Positions 15,797 through 25,561 of a stretch of 64,000 bases of DNA are shown here, in pieces (position 1 is the stretch's first letter; every line of letters starts with the position of its first letter). The position numbers and the translations under genes are program-made. The notes under the pieces are model-generated. The model was not told the origin of the DNA, did not search any database, and worked only from the letters and a program-made list of their open reading frames with translations. The DNA lies in NCBI RefSeq assembly GCF_018617485.1, contig NZ_JACSKH010000001.1:1426001-1490000 (forward strand). The letters run 5' to 3'. Source of the DNA: Exiguobacterium sp. s124. GTDB lineage: Bacteria > Bacillota > Bacilli > Exiguobacteriales > Exiguobacteriaceae.

Positions 15797-16454
15797 ACGT
15801 AGTGACTTTCGTCGATTTCATTCGTTTCTTGCCTTCACGGCACATATGAAGAAGCGGGCACGTCTCACAGGCAGGTCGCTGCGCTTTACAATGATAGCGT
15901 CCAAAGAAGATAAATTGATGGTGGAGCTGCGACCATTCATCGCGTGGGAACTTCTTCATCAACGTATCCTCGACTTGGCGAACGTTATCTTTCCAACGAC
16001 AAATGCCAAGACGTTTTGACACGCGCTCGACGTGAGTATCCACGGCAAAAGCGGGTTCATGGAACGCGACCGACAAGACAACGTTGGCCGTTTTGCGACC
16101 GACGCCTGGAAGGGCCTCTAATGACGCCCGGTCTGACGGCACAATCCCGTCGTGCTCGTTCACGATTTTCTCAGAGAGCGCCTTCACGTTCTTCGCTTTA
16201 TTACGGTATAGGCCAATCCGCTTGATCAATGCCTCGATTTCCGAAACGTCTGCGGCAGCCATCGCTTCAACTGTCGGGAAGGCTTCAAATAGACCTGGTG
16301 TCACTTTATTGACAAGAGCATCTGTCGCTTGCGCGGAAAGCGCCACGGCGACCACTAATTCGAATGGATTTTGATGGGTCAACTCACAATGCGCATCCGG
16401 GAACATTTGCTTCATCGTGTCCGACACTTCTTGTAACTGAAGTTTCGTCAACAT
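15795..16454 (-). CDS. nth: Endonuclease III
   Basis: 219 residues. Helix-hairpin-helix LPGVGRKTANVV with the catalytic Lys, followed by VDTHVERVSKRLG with the catalytic Asp, and a C-terminal [4Fe-4S] cluster with spacing C-x6-C-x2-C-x5-C. It is a bifunctional DNA glycosylase/AP lyase for oxidised pyrimidines. Two starts are possible, GTG at 16457 and ATG at 16454, both overlapping the dnaD stop; the ATG has the better distance from GGAGG. It is translationally coupled to dnaD. Confidence 0.95.
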   Translation of the reverse strand: MLTKLQLQEVSDTMKQMFPDAHCELTHQNPFELVVAVALSAQATDALVNKVTPGLFEAFPTVEAMAAADVSEIEALIKRIGLYRNKAKNVKALSEKIVNEHDGIVPSDRASLEALPGVGRKTANVVLSVAFHEPAFAVDTHVERVSKRLGICRWKDNVRQVEDTLMKKFPRDEWSQLHHQFIFFGRYHCKAQRPACETCPLLHMCREGKKRMKSTKVTT

Positions 16455-17038
16455 CACTTGTTCCTCCGTTGATATTCCACGACATCTTCAAGCGTCTCGA
16501 CTTGATGGCCCTGCCAGACGCGTAAGATTTTGTCCATATATTTAAAGTTTCGAACATTCCGTAGTTTTGCTTCGCGCAAAGCCGCCATGATCAACTCTTC
16601 GCTGAAGTTATCTTCCGTCATCCATCCAACGATTTGTTCAATCTCAAATGGGGTAATTGTCCCGAATTCTCGTTCAAATGTATGAATGATATTTTCATTC
16701 AACGTCTGTTGCGGTGCGATTTTCTCTTCTCCTTGTAACGCTTCAAACAGTGGCAATAGGCTGTATCGCTCGCTATTACTCGAAGCGTCAATGGCAATCA
16801 ATTCTTTTTGCAACAGGCCGAGCAGCACAGATCGTGCCTCATTCTCTGAAATATTCAATCGTTTCCCTAATTCGCTCGGGAGCGGCATGACGATGCCTTC
16901 CCCAGTCATTTCAAGTAGATGGACGATGAGACTGAATTCGACAGGTGACAAGTCGAGTCGTCTAGCATCAGTGAACAGTTTTCGCGGAATGACGACCGGA
17001 CTTTGCTCGAATAATTGAATCAATTGATGTGCATCCAT
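16454..17038 (-). CDS. dnaD: Primosomal protein DnaD
   Basis: 194 residues. An N-terminal winged-helix oligomerisation domain (about 1-100, LSPVEFSLIVHLLEM) and a C-terminal DnaB2/DnaD domain (about 125-190) with FEREFGTITPFEIEQI and the YMDKIL...W end that matches the YxxxIxxxW motif for DNA binding. DnaD acts with DnaA and DnaB in replication initiation and primosome assembly. It is coupled to nth downstream and separated from asnS upstream by a long hairpin. Confidence 0.93.
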   Translation of the reverse strand: MDAHQLIQLFEQSPVVIPRKLFTDARRLDLSPVEFSLIVHLLEMTGEGIVMPLPSELGKRLNISENEARSVLLGLLQKELIAIDASSNSERYSLLPLFEALQGEEKIAPQQTLNENIIHTFEREFGTITPFEIEQIVGWMTEDNFSEELIMAALREAKLRNVRNFKYMDKILRVWQGHQVETLEDVVEYQRRNK

Positions 17039-17061
17039 GTCGCACTTCCTTTCTAAGACAC

Positions 17062-17098
17062 ATTAATCGGGGAGGACATGACGTCTTCCCCGATTAAT
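17062..17098 (-). terminator. Long hairpin between asnS and dnaD
   Basis: A 16-bp stem ATTAATCGGGGAGGAC (17062-17077) / GTCTTCCCCGATTAAT (17083-17098) with a 5-nt loop, directly after the asnS stop. There is no T-run on the minus strand, so it may be a leaky terminator, an RNA-processing site or a stabiliser rather than a strong stop. Confidence 0.55.
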
Positions 17099-17100
17099 CG

Positions 17101-18402
17101 TTAAGGGTGGATTCGGTTTAATAAACGTGGGAACGGGATTGCTTCACGGATGTGCTCGATTCCACTGATCCATGCAACCGTACGCTCCAGTCCGAGCCCG
17201 AAACCAGAGTGTGGGACCGAACCGTATTGACGAAGTTCGAGATACCAATCGTATGCATCGGTTTCGTCAAGACCTTCTTTGATGATTTCTTCTTTTAGAC
17301 GTTCATAGTCGTCTTCACGTTGCGACCCCCCGATGATCTCGCCATACCCTTCTGGTGCAATCAAATCTGCACACAGTACGAGCTCTGGGTTTTCAGGGTC
17401 CACTTTCATATAGAACGGTTTGATTTCTTTTGGCCAGTGTGTGATGAAGACCGGTTGATCGTGCGCGTTCGCGATCGCCGTCTCATGTGGTGCACCGAAA
17501 TCGTCGCCGTATTCGATATCATCGAATCCTTCAGATTTCAAGAATTTGATTGCATCTTCATAACGGACACGTGGGAATGGTGCCTTCACTTGCGCCAACT
17601 TTTCTAGGTCACGTCCAAGGAATTCAAGTTCATTCTTACAGTTCTCAAGGGCTGACTGTGCGATGTATGAAACATATTGCTCTTGAATTTCTAGGTTCAT
17701 ATCGTGATCGAAGAACGCCATCTCTGGCTCGATCATCCAGAACTCGATCAAGTGACGACGCGTTTTTGACTTCTCTGCACGGAAAGTCGGTCCGAACGAG
17801 AATACTTTACCGAGTGCCATCGCAGCGGCTTCCATGTACAATTGGCCCGTCTGGGAGAGGTAAGCAGATTGACCGAAGTAGTCTGTCTCGAACAACTCTG
17901 TCGTACCTTCTGGTGCACTGCTTGTCAGGATTGGTGGATCGATTTTGACGAATCCTTCTTTGTTAAAGAATTCATATGTCGCACGAATAATTTCGTTACG
18001 AACTTTCATAATCGCGTGTTGACGACGTGAACGGAGCCATAAGTGCCGGTTGTCCATCAAGAATTCCGTTCCATGCTCTTTTGGTGTGATTGGATAATCC
18101 ACTGATTCCGCAATCACTTCTAAATCAGTAACTTCTAATTCAAACCCAAGTGGTGTACGTCCACCATCTGATTTGACGTTACCTGTCACCCAGACAGAAG
18201 TTTCTTGTGTCACACCTTTGGCGAGGGTGAACAATTCTTCAGAAACGTCCGCCTTCACAACGACGGCTTGTGCAAATCCGCTACCATCACGTAATTGGAG
18301 GAACGCAATTTTCCCGCTCGAACGTTTGTTGGCAATCCAAGCGCCGACGCGGACTGTTTGTCCTTCATAATCTTTAAACTGGTTAATTGAAATTGTTGTC
18401 AT
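17101..18402 (-). CDS. asnS: Asparaginyl-tRNA synthetase
   Basis: About 433 residues. An N-terminal OB-fold anticodon-binding domain ([23 protein letters not shown]), then a class II catalytic core with motif 2 ([25 protein letters not shown]) and motif 3 ([12 protein letters not shown]). It charges tRNA-Asn. Three ATG codons are close together (18414, 18408, 18402); the last gives the most natural spacing from AAAGGA. It is eight bp downstream of aspB, so aspartate amination and Asn charging genes share a transcript. Confidence 0.95.
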   Translation of the reverse strand: MTTISINQFKDYEGQTVRVGAWIANKRSSGKIAFLQLRDGSGFAQAVVVKADVSEELFTLAKGVTQETSVWVTGNVKSDGGRTPLGFELEVTDLEVIAESVDYPITPKEHGTEFLMDNRHLWLRSRRQHAIMKVRNEIIRATYEFFNKEGFVKIDPPILTSSAPEGTTELFETDYFGQSAYLSQTGQLYMEAAAMALGKVFSFGPTFRAEKSKTRRHLIEFWMIEPEMAFFDHDMNLEIQEQYVSYIAQSALENCKNELEFLGRDLEKLAQVKAPFPRVRYEDAIKFLKSEGFDDIEYGDDFGAPHETAIANAHDQPVFITHWPKEIKPFYMKVDPENPELVLCADLIAPEGYGEIIGGSQREDDYERLKEEIIKEGLDETDAYDWYLELRQYGSVPHSGFGLGLERTVAWISGIEHIREAIPFPRLLNRIHP

Positions 18403-18422
18403 ATTCATTTCCATCCTTTCGC

Positions 18423-19610
18423 TTATCGAGTGCGCTTCGTAATGAAGTCTTCTACTCGATCGAGCGCTTCTAATACGCGTTTTAATTCTGTTGCATATGA
18501 TAATCGTACGTAGTCTTCCTGTCCAAATCCAGAACCTGGAACGAGTGCCACGTTCGCCTCTTCAAGTACTGCCTCGCACCAAGCATCGACTGTGTCGTAT
18601 CCGCTCTCGGTCGCGGCAACTTTCGCATTGGCATATAAGTAAAATGCGCCTTGTGGCTTCAAGCAAGTGATTCCTGGAATTTGTTCGAGACGATTATAGA
18701 CGATATCGAGTCGCTCTTCGAACGACTGACGCATCATATCCACATCATCTTGTGGTCCATTGTATGCCTCGACTGCTGCCGCCTGAGCGACAGATGTCGG
18801 GTTTGATGTCGAGTGAGAAGCTAAGTTTGTCATCGCACTAATAATTGTCGCATCACCAACGGCATACCCGATTCGCCATCCTGTCATCGCATGGGACTTC
18901 GAGACCCCATTGATGATCACTGTACGTTCACGCATGTTTGGTAGAGTCGCAATCGATACGAATTCTGCGTCCCCATAAATCAACTTCTCATAAATTTCAT
19001 CGCTCACGACGAGAAGGTTATGTCGAAGAACGACATCGGCGAGTGCCTGTAGCTCTTCTTTCGTGTAAATCATTCCCGTCGGATTTGAAGGGCTGTTCAA
19101 AATGACTGCCTTCGTCCGGTCCGTGATCGCATGTTCGAGTAATTCTGGTGTCAATTTGAATGATGTGTCTTCATTGGTATCGACATATACAGGCTCTCCA
19201 TCCGCAAGTTTAATTTGCTCTGGATAACTGACCCAGTATGGTGTCGGGACGATGACTTCGTCACCCTCATCTAAAATTGCTTGGAATAAAGCGTATAAAG
19301 CATGTTTTGCACCAGAAGCGACCATCACTTCATTACGCTCAAACGTTAACTGACTATCCCGCTTCGTTTTTTCGATGATGGCATCCTTCAACGCGACTGT
19401 CCCGCCCGAAGGTGTATATTTTGTATCGCCATCACGAGCCGCTTGGCATGCAGCATCGATGATTCGTTCTGGTGTATTGAAATCAGGCTCACCTGCCCCG
19501 AGTCCAATCACATCTTTTCCTGATGCCTTTAGTGCTTTTGCTTTAGCCGTAATCGCTAATGTTGTCGATGGCGTGAGTTGCTTTACTCGTTTCGCTAATA
19601 GATGTTCCAT
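18423..19610 (-). CDS. aspB: Aspartate aminotransferase (PLP class I)
   Basis: 395 residues. Class I/II aminotransferase with NSPSNPTG (substrate and PLP contacts), [12 protein letters not shown] (PLP-binding Asp) and the Schiff-base lysine in [12 protein letters not shown]. Closest by motif to the type-1-gamma AspB of Bacillus ([21 protein letters not shown]). It interconverts aspartate and oxaloacetate with glutamate. Two adjacent ATG codons exist; 19610 has better spacing from GGGGG than 19613. The gene follows ypmB and precedes asnS. Confidence 0.93.
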   Translation of the reverse strand: MEHLLAKRVKQLTPSTTLAITAKAKALKASGKDVIGLGAGEPDFNTPERIIDAACQAARDGDTKYTPSGGTVALKDAIIEKTKRDSQLTFERNEVMVASGAKHALYALFQAILDEGDEVIVPTPYWVSYPEQIKLADGEPVYVDTNEDTSFKLTPELLEHAITDRTKAVILNSPSNPTGMIYTKEELQALADVVLRHNLLVVSDEIYEKLIYGDAEFVSIATLPNMRERTVIINGVSKSHAMTGWRIGYAVGDATIISAMTNLASHSTSNPTSVAQAAAVEAYNGPQDDVDMMRQSFEERLDIVYNRLEQIPGITCLKPQGAFYLYANAKVAATESGYDTVDAWCEAVLEEANVALVPGSGFGQEDYVRLSYATELKRVLEALDRVEDFITKRTR

Positions 19611-19630
19611 CATGATCCCCCTCTAATTCG

Positions 19631-20116
19631 TCACATTTGATCGGTCAATTGGACGCGTCGAATATACTCTCCAGTCTGTAACGTGTAATACGAATACGTA
19701 TAAGATGCATCTGCCTTTGTGACTACTTCAATAAGCGCTCTCTCGTCGAAGCCATACTTACAACTGACTAGTTGTCCGCCTGTCTCCTCGACTGAACGAG
19801 CGCAGACATCATTCGCATTTACTTCACCGATTTCACGCTGCTCAATCTCTAGTTTGTCATTCAATGGCACGAACCAGATAGAGTCGCCGTCCGCTTCCGG
19901 GAAAACAACATATGCCTCTGTCCCATTGAACAGCTCGCCTTGCCCCACTTGTAGGTTTGGCGATTCCTCATTCAATCGTGTCGTTGCTTCCTCGATGAGT
20001 TGCTCTTTTTGATTTTCTGTATGTCCAATCGTGAATCGATACATCACGCTAAAGACAAGGACGACACCAATTAGTGCCGTCAGCAATGAGACGATCCATT
20101 TTGTTTTTCTGGTCAT
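19631..20116 (-). CDS. ypmB: YpmB-type membrane-anchored protein (DUF5590)
   Basis: 161 residues. A basic N-terminus and one membrane helix (about 8-30) are followed by an extracytoplasmic domain with two PepSY-like repeats (TTRLNEESPNLQVGQGELFNGTEAYVVF and a second around VTKADASYTYSYY). It corresponds by place and build to B. subtilis YpmB; the function is unknown. The start overlaps the ypmA stop by four bases. Confidence 0.8.
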   Translation of the reverse strand: MTRKTKWIVSLLTALIGVVLVFSVMYRFTIGHTENQKEQLIEEATTRLNEESPNLQVGQGELFNGTEAYVVFPEADGDSIWFVPLNDKLEIEQREIGEVNANDVCARSVEETGGQLVSCKYGFDERALIEVVTKADASYTYSYYTLQTGEYIRRVQLTDQM

Positions 20117-20298
20117 TCTGTACGATAGATGGTGAAGACCATCTCTTCCTTCTTCGGATCATTCACTTTTTTCTCAAGCGAAAGGCCGAACATCAAATCT
20201 TGACTTTTTAACGTCCGATTCAATAAATCGACAATCTTATAAACATCCGCAGTCGGTTCGATGCGTACACTCGCAAGCGTCTCAATATTCGAATTCAT
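20113..20298 (-). CDS. ypmA: YpmA small protein (DUF4264)
   Basis: 61 residues, soluble, starting MNSNIETLASVRIEPTADVY with a helix YKIVDLLNRTLKSQDLMFGL, as in DUF4264 proteins. It lies between dinG and ypmB exactly as in Bacillus. GGAGGAGG precedes the ATG. Its role is unknown. Confidence 0.8.
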   Translation of the reverse strand: MNSNIETLASVRIEPTADVYKIVDLLNRTLKSQDLMFGLSLEKKVNDPKKEEMVFTIYRTE

Positions 20299-20330
20299 GT
20301 TGACTCCTCCTCCAAAACACTATACGTATC

Positions 20331-20359
20331 ATTATAAAACGATAACATCATGATGCCTA
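20331..20359 (-). promoter_or_regulatory. Promoter of ypmA-ypmB-aspB-asnS
   Basis: On the minus strand a perfect TATAAT (20336-20331) is preceded at 17 bp by TAGGCA, a 4/6 match to the -35 consensus. It sits about 33 bp before the ypmA ATG. Confidence 0.5.
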
Positions 20360-20362
20360 GCG

Positions 20363-23173
20363 TTATCTATCATTTCTTGCAACGGAGTTTTCCTTTTCAT
20401 CTAAGAATAACTCCAACTCTGATAGAGACGTTTCTAGCGTCCCTTCAATCCGGTCCACCTTCGGCAAGCTGTTGATAAACTGTTTCCCGTACCGAGTCGT
20501 CTCCACTCGACGGTCAAATACAAAAATCGCACCATAGTCCACTTTCGATCGAATCAATCGACCGACACCTTGCTTGAATCGAATGACCGCTTGAGGAAGT
20601 GACAGTTCAAAGAATGGGGATTTGCCCATCGATTCAATCTTTTCAGAACGGGCTTGCATAATGGGTTGATCTGGTGGCGCAAACGGTAGACGTACGATGA
20701 CAAGGCAGGTCAACGCCTCACCCGGAATGTCCACACCTTCCCAAAAACTAGCGGTCCCGAAAAGAATAGACTGCTCCATCCGCTTAAACTGCTTCGTTAA
20801 TCGACTACGCGACCCTCCGCTGACACCTTGGGCAAGGAGCGTGTAGGACGGGTCGAGATGATCTTTCACTTGTTCGTAAGTGAGACGTAACAATTCATTC
20901 GATGTGAAGAGAACGAGCATCCGTCCTTTTGTCACGTTCGCGATTTGAACGATTGATTGGGCCGTCTGGTCGACGAATTGCGGTAGCGGGACATCATTGA
21001 TTAACGGGAAGTCTGATGGAACAAACAACTTGGCCTGCTCTTTAAAGTTGAATGGTGATGGTAGCACGACTCGTCTCACCGGTTCTCCTTCTAGTCCAAG
21101 TCGACGCTCCATGAAACTAAACTTACCGGAGACTGTCATCGTCGCCGACGTTAAAATCGTCGGTCTCTTCTTGAATAGACGTTCGTGCAACAGCGGCCCA
21201 ATCTCGACAGGTTGTGTATACACCGAAGTCAATTTTCGGTTCCCTAAATTCAACTCGACCCAGCTGACCGCATCATCGTCTCGTGTCAACATCGTCTCAT
21301 AAATGACACTTTCGAGTTCTCGAACATCGCTAATCAATGTCTTCAAATCACTCAAGAGCGCACGTTGTTTGAATGTCATATGCTCTTTTCGCTCATCGAG
21401 CAGACGGTGTAGGTGCCTGAGCGATGTCCGAAGCGTTCGCAACTTGTCCTCTAATCGATTCGCCACTTCGCGAATTGGTCGGAACGCAGCTCCTTCTCGT
21501 TCGAAACGAACCGTTTGACGAGGTTCTTTTTTCTTTCCTAACGATTGCAACGCAGTCAAAAGGTCCTCGAGCTCTTCTTCAACCCGAGCAAGCGCAGAAT
21601 CAATTTGTTGGCTGAACGCCTCCGCCTCTTCCGTAACAGAAGTCAGATCGGCAAGTTGGATGATTCGTGAATGAAACTTTCCATCCGCTCCATATCCGAA
21701 CCATTTGAACAACCGATCGAATTGGATGGCATCAAACGTCACACCAAAATGATGAGAGGCCACTTCTTCGACTTGATGCGCCTCGTCTAATACGAGTGGC
21801 GTATCAGTCGGTAAGATACCTGCCTGATGTTGTAAATCCGAGAATAACAACGCATGGTTCGTCACAATCAAGTCTGCCTCTTTCGAACGTAGGACTGCTT
21901 TTGTGAAAAAGTCACGACTATACCATGGATCGAATCGACCGAATTCACTTGAAGCATCTGCTTGTATCAGGCGTTTGAACGCGGCAGGACCTTGCGTCGC
22001 AGACCCTGGGAAGGAGAGTTCTTCTAAATCCCCCGTCACCGTTTCAGTCAACCATACAAGCACCATCGCTTTACACATCGAAACTAACAGTCCATCATTC
22101 GATTCGTCGAGAACCATCTCAAATTTTCGCAAATCGATATAGTTCCGTCTTCCTTTTAACAGCGTGAATTCAATTTCCGGAAAAATCTGTTGGAGCACCG
22201 GTAGATCACGGGTCAACAACTGCTCCTGTAATTGAATCGTATGCGTACTGATGACGACCGGCCGTTTCGTCTCGAGTGCATGATGCGCGCTCGGAATCAA
22301 ATACGCCAATGTCTTCCCAGTACCGGTCCCAGCTTCGACTAACAGCGTTTCCTCATCGTCTAACGCTTTATAGACGTGACGCATCATTTCAAATTGACTT
22401 TGTCTCGGCTCAAACTGTTCAAAGATTGACGGGAGCGTCTCTTCAATCGTACGAAGTAGAAACGGTTCGAACGGTTCACGCTCTATTGCCGGTACGAATG
22501 AATCGTCCGGACGACGCAAAGCAATCTTACGATGAATATCAAAACGTGTTTCGTCATCAGGTCGAATCCCAATCTCGACGATGATTTCATCGAGTAACGG
22601 TTCGATATGACTCGTCCACGACTCTGATAAGTCGCGAAGTCGTTTCAACGTCACGACGGGCAACTCACGGAGCCGTTCCAGCATTCGAATAAAGAGCTCG
22701 GCAGTCGCCTCCGCATCACTAAGGGCCCGATGTGCGTCTGTATGTACGAGGTCAAACGTGTCGGATAACGCTTCAAGGGCATGGCTCTCTAATGTCGGAT
22801 AAAGAATGCGCGACATTTCAACCGTGTCAATGGCTCTACCCTGAAATGGAAGGTAACCGGCTTGTTCCAGACTCTCGTTTAAAAAAGTTAAATCAAATGC
22901 GACGTTATGCGCGACAAATACCCGTCCATCTAGCATTTTCCAAATGTCGGGAATCACTTCTTCAAATGTCGGTGCATCACTTACGTCATCATCGCTAATC
23001 GTTGTTAATTGCGTAATAAAAGGTGGGATTGGTCGACCCGGTCGAATCAAGGTGCTATAGCGCTCGATTACTTCACCAGCTTGTACGACGACCGCCGCAA
23101 ACTCAATCAGTTCATCACCGGACTTTACGGAATGACCCGTTGTCTCTATATCCACAATCACATACGTGTCCAT
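20363..23173 (-). CDS. dinG: DinG-family helicase with N-terminal exonuclease domain
   Basis: About 936 residues. An N-terminal DEDDh exonuclease domain (VDIETTG, VAHNVAFDLTFL, HRALSDAEAT; roughly residues 5-165) is joined to an XPD-like superfamily 2 helicase with EAGTGTGKT, VLDEAHQVEEVA, TSATMT and GVGRLIRS. The four cysteines of the iron-sulfur cluster of E. coli DinG are not evident, as in other Firmicutes DinG proteins, which act mainly as 3'-5' exonucleases. Of two ATG codons (23182, 23173) the second is better spaced from the purine-rich ribosome site. Confidence 0.92.
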   Translation of the reverse strand: MDTYVIVDIETTGHSVKSGDELIEFAAVVVQAGEVIERYSTLIRPGRPIPPFITQLTTISDDDVSDAPTFEEVIPDIWKMLDGRVFVAHNVAFDLTFLNESLEQAGYLPFQGRAIDTVEMSRILYPTLESHALEALSDTFDLVHTDAHRALSDAEATAELFIRMLERLRELPVVTLKRLRDLSESWTSHIEPLLDEIIVEIGIRPDDETRFDIHRKIALRRPDDSFVPAIEREPFEPFLLRTIEETLPSIFEQFEPRQSQFEMMRHVYKALDDEETLLVEAGTGTGKTLAYLIPSAHHALETKRPVVISTHTIQLQEQLLTRDLPVLQQIFPEIEFTLLKGRRNYIDLRKFEMVLDESNDGLLVSMCKAMVLVWLTETVTGDLEELSFPGSATQGPAAFKRLIQADASSEFGRFDPWYSRDFFTKAVLRSKEADLIVTNHALLFSDLQHQAGILPTDTPLVLDEAHQVEEVASHHFGVTFDAIQFDRLFKWFGYGADGKFHSRIIQLADLTSVTEEAEAFSQQIDSALARVEEELEDLLTALQSLGKKKEPRQTVRFEREGAAFRPIREVANRLEDKLRTLRTSLRHLHRLLDERKEHMTFKQRALLSDLKTLISDVRELESVIYETMLTRDDDAVSWVELNLGNRKLTSVYTQPVEIGPLLHERLFKKRPTILTSATMTVSGKFSFMERRLGLEGEPVRRVVLPSPFNFKEQAKLFVPSDFPLINDVPLPQFVDQTAQSIVQIANVTKGRMLVLFTSNELLRLTYEQVKDHLDPSYTLLAQGVSGGSRSRLTKQFKRMEQSILFGTASFWEGVDIPGEALTCLVIVRLPFAPPDQPIMQARSEKIESMGKSPFFELSLPQAVIRFKQGVGRLIRSKVDYGAIFVFDRRVETTRYGKQFINSLPKVDRIEGTLETSLSELELFLDEKENSVARNDR

Positions 23174-23248
23174 AACATCCATCCCATCTTAGGCACGCTC
23201 GTGCTTTCTATCTGTCTCATCTTACCATAGAACGAACGACGAAAAAAC

Positions 23249-23272
23249 GGGGATGCCTTTGTCGACATCCCC
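23249..23272 (-). terminator. Terminator of the pan operon
   Basis: Stem GGGGATG (23249-23255) / CATCCCC (23266-23272), followed on the minus strand by CG then TTTTTT. It lies just after the panD stop. Confidence 0.85.
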
Positions 23273-23280
23273 ACAATACT

Positions 23281-23664
23281 TTATAAAATCGTATGGGCAA
23301 TCTCTTCGTAAAGAAGTTGATCGACCTCGTTTTGCTCATTCAATACGGCTACTTTCGGACGATGCGTTTTCGCTTCTTCCGCTGTCATTTGACCGTACGC
23401 CATGATGATGACAACGTCACCGACCTGGAAATGACGTGCAGCGGCACCATTTAAACAAATCACACCCGATCCACGTTCCCCTTTAATGACATACGTCTCG
23501 ATGCGAGCACCGTTATGGTTGTTCGTAATATGAACATGCTCGTTTTCCATGATGCCCACCGCATCCATCAAGTCCTCATCGATTGTGATCGAACCGACGT
23601 AGTGTAAGTTTGCTTCTGTCACTGTAGCTTTATGAAGCTTCGCGTGCATAAATGTACGAATCAT
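23281..23664 (-). CDS. panD: Aspartate 1-decarboxylase
   Basis: 127 residues, the usual length. The self-cleavage site is G24-S25 in YVGSITID, which creates the pyruvoyl group; [21 protein letters not shown] and [10 protein letters not shown] follow as in other PanD enzymes. It makes beta-alanine from aspartate for pantothenate. The frame opens at 23685, but the ATG at 23664 has AAGGG upstream and gives the conserved N-terminus [15 protein letters not shown]. It is five bp downstream of panC. Confidence 0.95.
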
Positions 23665-23669
23665 TGGAT

Positions 23670-24500
23670 TCATCCCTTCTTCCAAATCACATTATCAATC
23701 AATCGGGCTCGTTCGAATTGAACGGCCACCGCTATCAATATTTCATTCGAATCGCTTGAGGCAACACCGAGCGTCGGATAGTCCACGAGTTCGACATAAT
23801 CGATTTGACTGTTTGGAATCCCGTCTAATCGTTCAGTCAATTGTCGTTTTACTTCCTCAATCTTGTGACCTGACTCAAGCGCTTCTCTTGCTACCGTCAA
23901 CGCTTTAAAGATTTGACTCGCTTCTTCTTTTTCAACATCTGACAAATACACGTTTCGAGAAGACTTGGCTAATCCTGTCTCCTCACGAATAATCGGGCAG
24001 CGTCGAATGTCGACCGGAACAAAATAGTCTCGGACGTATCCTTCGATCAGCGCCACTTGTTGGGCATCTTTCAGACCGAAATAAGCACGTGTCGGTTGAA
24101 CAAGGTTAAATAATTTAGAGACGATTGTCAACACACCATCAAAATGGCCGGGACGACTTGCCCCACATAACACGTCCGCGCCTTGGCGAACAGTGACGCG
24201 TGCCATATCAAGCGGATACATCGTCTCCGTTGTCGGATAGAACAGAAGGTCGACACCGGCTTCCCGAGCCAACTTTTCATCTCGTTCAAAATCTCGAGGA
24301 TACCGATCGAGGTCTTCGTTCGGGCCGAACTGAGTCGGATTGACAAAGATACTCATGACAACGAAGTCATTTTCACGTCGTGCGTTCTCAACGAGACTCA
24401 TATGTCCTTCATGCAAATATCCCATCGTGGGAACGAAGCCAACTGTTTGGTTCGTCGGAAGCGTGTGACGCAACTCTTCAACGGTTGATACAATCTTCAT
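23670..24500 (-). CDS. panC: Pantothenate synthetase
   Basis: About 276 residues with [16 protein letters not shown] (HIGH-like ATP site), [20 protein letters not shown], and the KMSKS-like stretch [13 protein letters not shown]. It ligates pantoate and beta-alanine using ATP. Two adjacent ATG codons at 24503 and 24500 overlap the panB stop; the second has better spacing from GGAGG. It is part of the panBCD operon. Confidence 0.95.
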
Positions 24501-25333
24501 CATTTTCCTCCATACAGCGAATCGAGTAACGATTCATCCATCGTGAACGTATGACGTTCAAGCGGGAATTGACCAGTTTTTGTCTCTTCCACATAAGAAC
24601 GGATAGCCTCTGTCGCCACTTCATTCACATCCGCATATGCTTGAACGAATTTAGGTAAGCGGTCTACCCCGTACTTCAATACGTCGTGATAGACGAGTAC
24701 TTGTCCGTCGACTTCCGCCCCGGCACCGATCCCGATGACTGGGATTGTCAACTCTTCTGCGATTCGTTTTGCTAACTGGTGAGGCACACACTCGAGGACG
24801 AGCATCTTCGCACCCGCTCGCTCGGCAGCCAAGCTGTCTTGAAGTAGTGTTTCAGCTGCCTCTAGCGACTTCCCTTGTACCTTGTACCCTTCTAATACAC
24901 CGACCGATTGCGGAGTCAACCCTAGATGGGCGACGCACGGCATCCCCACCTGAGTCAGACGTTCAATCGTCTGTAGGACTTCGCCGGCACCTTCTAGTTT
25001 AATGGCATCCGCATGTCCTTCTTGGAATAGACGGGACGCTGCCTGGAGCGTACGATCAAAATCACCATGGTATGTCGCAAATGGCATATCCACTACGACG
25101 AACGTGTTTTTCGCCCCACGGCGTACAGCTTTCGAGTGGTGAAGCATATCTTCCGTCGTCACTGGGATTGTCGAATCATACCCAAGAACGACCATCCCAA
25201 GGGAATCGCCGACCAGAATCAAATCGACACCTGCCGCTTCTGCCAGCTTCGCTGACGGATAATCATACGCCGTCAACATGACGAGCTTTTCCTGCTCGTT
25301 CATCTTTTTCAATAATGAAGTCATCGTGTGCAT
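24500..25333 (-). CDS. panB: 3-methyl-2-oxobutanoate hydroxymethyltransferase
   Basis: 277 residues. [32 protein letters not shown] at the N-terminus carries the metal-binding [11 protein letters not shown] the second Asp and [15 protein letters not shown] the C-terminal signature. It transfers a hydroxymethyl group from 5,10-methylene-THF to ketoisovalerate, the first pantothenate step. GGAGGAG is eight bases before the ATG. It heads panBCD behind a long leader. Confidence 0.95.
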   Translation of the reverse strand: MHTMTSLLKKMNEQEKLVMLTAYDYPSAKLAEAAGVDLILVGDSLGMVVLGYDSTIPVTTEDMLHHSKAVRRGAKNTFVVVDMPFATYHGDFDRTLQAASRLFQEGHADAIKLEGAGEVLQTIERLTQVGMPCVAHLGLTPQSVGVLEGYKVQGKSLEAAETLLQDSLAAERAGAKMLVLECVPHQLAKRIAEELTIPVIGIGAGAEVDGQVLVYHDVLKYGVDRLPKFVQAYADVNEVATEAIRSYVEETKTGQFPLERHTFTMDESLLDSLYGGK

Positions 25334-25428
25334 CTGTTTCTCCTCCTAAACGTGGAGACAGGAAAGAATAAACGCCTTCTTACACGAATGGCAAGAAGGC
25401 GCACGAAAAACAAGTTCATGGTTTTCAT
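25321..25428 (-). CDS. Possible leader peptide overlapping the start of panB
   Basis: An ATG at 25428 has AGAAGGA eight bases upstream and opens a 35-codon frame [19 protein letters not shown]... that passes through the terminator-like hairpin (25373-25401) and ends 13 bases inside panB in another frame. It contains a Leu/Val/Ile-rich run ([12 protein letters not shown]). Translation through the hairpin would open it. A regulatory leader peptide is inferred only from layout; it could equally be chance. Confidence 0.3.
   Translation of the reverse strand: MKTMNLFFVRLLAIRVRRRLFFPVSTFRRRNRCTR
25373..25401 (-). terminator. Terminator-like hairpin in the panB leader
   Basis: Stem CGCCTTCTT (minus, 25401-25393) / AAGAAGGCG (25381-25373) with an 11-nt loop, followed by a T-rich TTTATTCTTT. 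It lies between the predicted panB promoter and the panB start, so it could be an attenuator, or the end of the birA transcript if no promoter is used. Confidence 0.65.
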
Positions 25429-25532
25429 GAGTAGTGTCCTTCTGTCCCTGTCAAAATGATCAAGGCAGACAACTGATTGTGACAGTCTGCAAGTGCGGTA
25501 CACTTCAACAAATGATAGCGTCCGACACATTA

Positions 25533-25561
25533 AGTATAGTCGATGGTCTCGCTTTCATCAA
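25533..25561 (-). promoter_or_regulatory. Promoter of panBCD
   Basis: On the minus strand TTGATG (25561-25556), 17-bp spacer, TATACT (25538-25533). The -35 overlaps the birA stop codon. Transcription would start near 25525 and leave a leader of about 190 nt before panB. Confidence 0.65.

Noticed and set aside
25334-25533. A T-box riboswitch in the panB leader
   Set aside because: The stretch GTACCGCAC only faintly recalls the T-box core; the conserved AGGGTGGNACCGCG sequence and specifier stem are not present.
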